Shown in pieces: positions 5,140-8,598 of a stretch of DNA of 8,598 bases. How positions within the stretch are numbered: position 1 is the first letter of the stretch; every line of letters begins with the position of its first letter. Origin of the DNA: an uncultured Opitutia bacterium (GTDB lineage: Bacteria > Verrucomicrobiota > Verrucomicrobiae > Opitutales > MB11C04); assembly GCA_913048545.1 (NCBI GenBank), contig CAJWWH010000070.1:1-8598 (forward strand). The letters are read 5' to 3'. Made by a program: the position numbers and the translations under genes. The notes beneath the pieces were generated by a model. The model saw only the letters and a program-made list of their open reading frames with translations. It searched no databases and was not told the DNA's origin.

Positions 5140-6855
5140 ATGAGTTATTACATTCTAATTAACCGAGAACAACATGGTCCATTTTCGGGAGAAATAATTA
5201 AAAACAAAATTCAAGCTGAGGAAATCACTGTAGAAACCCTTTGCTGGAAAAAGGGAATGGAAGGGTGGGAACCTATTGAAAAGGTTTTAGGAGCAATCAT
5301 TGAGGAGCCTTTACCTAGCTCTAACGATGAAAATAAAGAGGAAAAACCTGAAACTGTATCCAAAGCAAAAACGGCCAATGATCAGACGCAACCTGAAAGA
5401 TCAAAGCTTTCTGAGGACATCCCATTATATGAGTTGATAATGGGAAAATTTCGCTTTCTCTTTTCAATCTTTTCATTGTTTTTCATTCTTTTGGTAGGCG
5501 TACTCCTAATGATTTTTGGTCAGTTCTTTTGGGGATTTGTGGTTACCTTACTCATCGGTTATTTAATCTACCAATCCAAAGGGAAAATTTTTAAGAGAAT
5601 CCCAAGATTGCGAATCTTTTCAGATCATGTCGAATTCTCCACCCCATTTTCTAGTGTAAAAGTGCCATGGACCGATATGATAACTATAAGTCACTACGAT
5701 GTGGATATAGCTGGTAATTCAGGGGAAGGTTTAGATTTTAATATTAAGAAAGAAGCTTTTTATTTATCACAATACTCACCCATTGGGAGAATGTTGTTAA
5801 AAATATCCGGCAGGTTGACTGTTTTTTTCTCACGCAGGAGCAGTTCGAGTCCTTTTAAAATAGATTTCTCAACCATTGGTAAGGAAGATGAGATTGAAGA
5901 AGCCTTAGAAATTTGTAACCGATTTCTTATTAAGGACAATTCCTCAGCGGAAAAAGATGATGAAGAAAATTCAGAAGAAATAAATATTTCTTGGGTGGGT
6001 TGGGCATTTTACGGTTTGGCGACCGTAGATTTTTTATCAAGTTTGATCGGAATTCAAATCACTCCTTATGAATGGAGCCCGGTTGTATTTGCTGCTCTGG
6101 GAGTAGCGTTTGATCGATTTATTTACACCCGCGAGGATTTTCCTCAATTATATAAACAAATTGCCGGTGGTTTCTCGCTTTTTTTCGCAATTTTGTTTTG
6201 CCTAGTTGTTTCATCTCCTGAATCCGATGAAACCAGTGAACAAGGATTTTTCGCTTCGGTCATGGAAGATGAATTTGTAACAGAGGTTAAATCATGCGTT
6301 TTCGAAAGTATCGATGATAGTATTACACTCGGAAATGCTTTTGATAACTATAAGTTTTTCAAGAACCAAAGTTGGGAATCATTTGAGGATGAGCAGAAAA
6401 GAAGGGTAGTTCAGTTCATTGGTGAATTTGATCCTGAAAATTTTTTATTTATGGATGATTTGAAAATGAAAATGGAGGGAATGACTGTGGAACAATTTGA
6501 ACAAAAGACCGGAGAAAAATATGATGAAAAAAATCCTGAACATGTGAAGTATTTAAAGTCGGGGGGATTAGCTGCAAAACTAAACGACGCTCAAATTGCT
6601 AAATACAGAGCCCTTGGAATTCCTGATGTCTCCGTTCATTACAAGGCCCAATTTACCCTTTCAGTTTCAGATGATTCCATCAACAGGGGATATGAGGGAT
6701 TAATTTTTGAGTGTCATGACGAAGGTTTTGAAGTGACAAAAGAATACCCGACCGATGCGGTGTTCGAATTCATCTATGCAAACGCACAGTTTCTTTTCAT
6801 GAATCAATTTTACGATCCCTTCGTAAACTATGAGTTAAGACCATTAGTAAAGTAA
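5140..6855 (+). CDS. GYF_2-domain multi-pass membrane protein of unknown function
   Basis: 571 residues. Residues 1-50 form a GYF_2 (DUF4339) domain: YYILINREQHGPFSGEII, then CWKKGMEGWEPIEKVL. A charged, low-complexity linker (about 55-95) follows. Two membrane segments lie at about 104-125 and 127-146. A soluble beta-rich stretch at about 155-262 (LRIFSDHVEFSTP, VPWTDMITIS) looks like a membrane-associated PH-type domain. After an acidic linker (270-282) come hydrophobic segments at about 284-303, 311-326 and 340-358. The C-terminal domain (about 380-571) contains ITLGNAFDNYKFFKNQSWESF followed by VVQFIGEF, resembling a domain of bacterial membrane/lipoproteins with an AFDxFF..W..F..VVxFxG core (from memory). 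GYF domains elsewhere bind proline-rich peptides; function here is unknown. The start is ATG 5140, with only a weak AGGTA at 5126-5130. Sampled G+C is about 30%, well below both neighbours, consistent with transfer or relaxed composition. TAA at 6853-6855. Confidence 0.85.
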   Translation: MSYYILINREQHGPFSGEIIKNKIQAEEITVETLCWKKGMEGWEPIEKVLGAIIEEPLPSSNDENKEEKPETVSKAKTANDQTQPERSKLSEDIPLYELIMGKFRFLFSIFSLFFILLVGVLLMIFGQFFWGFVVTLLIGYLIYQSKGKIFKRIPRLRIFSDHVEFSTPFSSVKVPWTDMITISHYDVDIAGNSGEGLDFNIKKEAFYLSQYSPIGRMLLKISGRLTVFFSRRSSSSPFKIDFSTIGKEDEIEEALEICNRFLIKDNSSAEKDDEENSEEINISWVGWAFYGLATVDFLSSLIGIQITPYEWSPVVFAALGVAFDRFIYTREDFPQLYKQIAGGFSLFFAILFCLVVSSPESDETSEQGFFASVMEDEFVTEVKSCVFESIDDSITLGNAFDNYKFFKNQSWESFEDEQKRRVVQFIGEFDPENFLFMDDLKMKMEGMTVEQFEQKTGEKYDEKNPEHVKYLKSGGLAAKLNDAQIAKYRALGIPDVSVHYKAQFTLSVSDDSINRGYEGLIFECHDEGFEVTKEYPTDAVFEFIYANAQFLFMNQFYDPFVNYELRPLVK

Positions 6856-6883
6856 GATGGCCAAGTCCTTTCGCATCGGTTTT

Positions 6884-8598
6884 TCAAAAATCCTCGATTG
6901 AAATAGAAAAATCGTCGAGATAGAAGGTGGCGGGTGCACTGCCCATGAGAATCTTGAATTGAATCGAATCGATCGCGCCCCCCACGGTATGCCTGAAAAC
7001 ATATCGTTCATAGGAGCTTCCCGAGCTGTAGACATCGGAGGTGGGATACTGATTACCGTACTCAACCCCGTCCTGAGGAATCACTTTTAATTGAAGCCTG
7101 AATTCAGCCGCACTCTCGGATTTGACCCATGCTTCCACCGTGACCCGTTTTCCATTCAGGTCACCCGGATAGACCCGGTTTTCAAGCATCACCTTATTGT
7201 GACCGAGGTCGGTTTGAACCGTCACCTTGGCCGCCGAGTTTCCGGTTCGGGCATCGATGCTGCCCCCATTCGTGAATTGGGCAGAGGAAGTGGAAACCAG
7301 TTTCAGGGACCAGCCATCGTCAAAGGGGGAGCATCCGAAGGTCGGATTCTTGATCAGTCCCTCCGGTCCGTAGCATTCGGGCCATTCTCCATTTTGTAGA
7401 ATCGCTTCCTTGATTTCACTGACCCATGTCGAGGTGTCCGGAGTCGTGCTGGCAGTGACCGAAGGGGGGTCGTAGCTGGTCACGGAAAAGGAGTTGAAGT
7501 CAAAGTTGGAGGACTCGTTCGAATCAGTCCGCTTATGAATGGTTTTGTTGGAGGTGGGCCCAGAATCCCAGGCGGAAAAGGCAAAGCCCCGGGAGATAGC
7601 TTCCTCGGCCACTTGTTGGTGGTAAAGGATGCGGGACGCAAGATCCGGTCCACCGTCGGCGAACCCACTGGTGTTGGCGTTGATCTTTCTCAAGGTGCCC
7701 GAGCCGTAGTCAAACCCTTTGGCGTTGTCCGCTCCGAACTCGCCAAGGTAGATGGGGATTCCCTGCTCGTCCGACCAGGTCTTCACCGAATCGAAGTGGG
7801 TCTGCACGCTGAGGATTTCATCCGCCGTGCCCCAAGTGTTGTTGTCGTACTGGTCGCGTTGTGAACTGGTGAACTTGAACGGGTCGTAGTAGTGGAAGGT
7901 GGCGATGAGGTTGGCATCCCCAACCAGGATCGACGGATTGATCTGCTGGGGAGCGAGGTAGGAATTCTCACCCCCTCCCACCAGGATGAGGTTACGATAG
8001 ACATTGTTTCCCCCAGTCGCCCGGATAATCTGAATAACCTCGGAGTTGAGGGTATCCATTTCGGCGGCGGAAAGCTCGAAGTAGGGCTCGTTCACCAATT
8101 CAAAAATCAATTCAGGGGCATAGTCCCGAAAGCGGGTGGCGATTGCCCGCCAGATTGACTTGAACTTGATCATATCCGCTGCCCGCCTGGCTGAGGTTGG
8201 ATCTAGATAATGACTATTAGTGGAGTTGAAAGTGTGCAAAAACTCCGTCTTCAGATCACTTCCATGGAAATCAAGCACCGTGATCAGACCCTGGTTCAGG
8301 GACCAAGTTACGACTTCCTCGATCCGGTCGAGGTAAGTGCTGAACACTACGAAGTCATCCATCGAACCAGTGAAATCTGCTGAAGAGTTGGCAAGAGTGG
8401 AATAAGAGGAGGTATCCCCACTCGTTCGACTACCATAAAAATCCATGGGTATGCGAACATTGGTGAAATTCGCTTCTGCCAGATCCATGAAGTACTGCTC
8501 AGTCGCTGCGGGTGCCCATCTTCCCTCTTCAGGAGCACTCAGAACATTCCCAAGGTTAATCCCACGCCCCATCCTTCGGACCATTTCATGGGGATCGA
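6884..8598 (-). CDS. glycoside hydrolase family 5 (cellulase-type) enzyme with C-terminal carbohydrate-binding-like module, 5' partial
   Basis: The frame stays open past the first visible ATG (8582-8584) to the window edge (…DPHEMVRRMGRGINLGN), so the N-terminus, presumably with a signal peptide, is missing. Numbering from that ATG, residues 1-345 form the GH5 (beta/alpha)8 barrel. Landmarks are MGRGINLGN, VRIPMDF (Arg44), VLDFHG (His107), FELVNEPYF with acid/base Glu166 (codon 8087-8089), FHYYDP (His231, Tyr233), YLGEFGA with nucleophile Glu282 (codon 7739-7741), and FSAWDSG (Trp339). All expected catalytic residues are present. GH5 enzymes cleave beta-1,4-glucans, mannans and related glycans with retention; the substrate here is undetermined. 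After a Ser/Thr-rich spacer, about 404-566 is a beta-sandwich resembling CBM_4_9-type modules (GLIKNPTFG…DDGW, YLDDFSI at the end). The gene converges with the GYF_2 gene 28 bp away and is distinctly G+C-rich (60% in one sampled line). Confidence 0.92.
   Translation of the reverse strand, partial: DPHEMVRRMGRGINLGNVLSAPEEGRWAPAATEQYFMDLAEANFTNVRIPMDFYGSRTSGDTSSYSTLANSSADFTGSMDDFVVFSTYLDRIEEVVTWSLNQGLITVLDFHGSDLKTEFLHTFNSTNSHYLDPTSARRAADMIKFKSIWRAIATRFRDYAPELIFELVNEPYFELSAAEMDTLNSEVIQIIRATGGNNVYRNLILVGGGENSYLAPQQINPSILVGDANLIATFHYYDPFKFTSSQRDQYDNNTWGTADEILSVQTHFDSVKTWSDEQGIPIYLGEFGADNAKGFDYGSGTLRKINANTSGFADGGPDLASRILYHQQVAEEAISRGFAFSAWDSGPTSNKTIHKRTDSNESSNFDFNSFSVTSYDPPSVTASTTPDTSTWVSEIKEAILQNGEWPECYGPEGLIKNPTFGCSPFDDGWSLKLVSTSSAQFTNGGSIDARTGNSAAKVTVQTDLGHNKVMLENRVYPGDLNGKRVTVEAWVKSESAAEFRLQLKVIPQDGVEYGNQYPTSDVYSSGSSYERYVFRHTVGGAIDSIQFKILMGSAPATFYLDDFSISIEDF

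Noticed and set aside
279..5290. Idea that the GYF_2 domain binds the proline-rich linker of the Sel1 protein.
   Set aside because: GYF ligands usually need PPG-aromatic/aliphatic motifs, which the linker lacks. The genes are 4.4 kb apart with unrelated genes between, and bacterial GYF_2 ligands are not established.
6856..6886. Possible terminator between the GYF_2 and GH5 genes (GATG…CATC followed by five T).
   Set aside because: The stem is only 4 bp with a 14-nt loop, and the TTTTTGAAAAA on the other strand leaves no room for a loop, so I do not call a terminator.
7091..8158. Several 88-109 codon open frames on the + strand opposite the GH5 gene (7091-7399, 7535-7864, 7892-8158).
   Set aside because: They are antisense shadows of a G+C-rich gene with intact GH5 motifs; their proteins show no family resemblance and no start signals.

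Overview
The window looks like chromosomal DNA of a free-living, probably marine or aquatic bacterium of the Planctomycetes–Verrucomicrobia–Chlamydiae group, most likely a Verrucomicrobiota of the Opitutales/Puniceicoccales type. The clues are a large secreted beta-helix protein with an anchor-Q-like segment and a tryptophan-rich C-terminal module of a style I associate with that group, a secreted glycoside hydrolase with a binding module, a Sel1-repeat protein and a GYF_2 membrane protein. The taxonomic call is inference, because no rRNA or marker gene is present.

Layout. The left edge carries the 3' part of a Sel1-repeat gene (+, 1-761), followed by a small conserved hypothetical gene (+, 834-1289). 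The latter converges with a 2.7-kb gene for a secreted parallel beta-helix protein (-, 1306-4008). A divergent intergenic region (4009-4156) holds a good promoter for the beta-helix gene and leads rightwards into a secreted alpha/beta-hydrolase of the esterase/depolymerase type (+, 4157-5023). An AT-rich intergenic region (5024-5139) precedes a GYF_2-domain multi-pass membrane protein (+, 5140-6855). This converges, across only 28 bp, with a secreted glycoside hydrolase family 5 gene whose 5' end lies beyond the right edge (-, 6884-8598). No tRNA, rRNA, CRISPR array, transposase or integrase is visible, and no gene-free stretch exceeds 300 bp.

How the genes fit together. There is no convincing operon: every gene appears to be its own transcription unit. 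Three of the six are exported (beta-helix protein, esterase, GH5), giving an outward-facing, polysaccharide- or surface-related flavour, but a shared pathway is not demonstrated. Base composition differs sharply between neighbours: hand counts of sample lines give about 30% G+C in the GYF gene and about 60% in the adjoining GH5 gene, and the beta-helix gene is itself mosaic (about 50% at both ends, 23-35% in the centre). None of the genes has a strong Shine-Dalgarno sequence, and several candidate promoters lie so close to the start codon that leaders would be very short.

The items most worth following up are: the four-fold aromatic hairpin repeat that ends the beta-helix protein; the esterase, which keeps its nucleophile serine but seems to lack the usual histidine and acid; the uncommon architecture and composition of the GYF_2 protein; and the composition mosaic. 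I do not see a defence system, secretion machine or other evident multi-gene novelty here.
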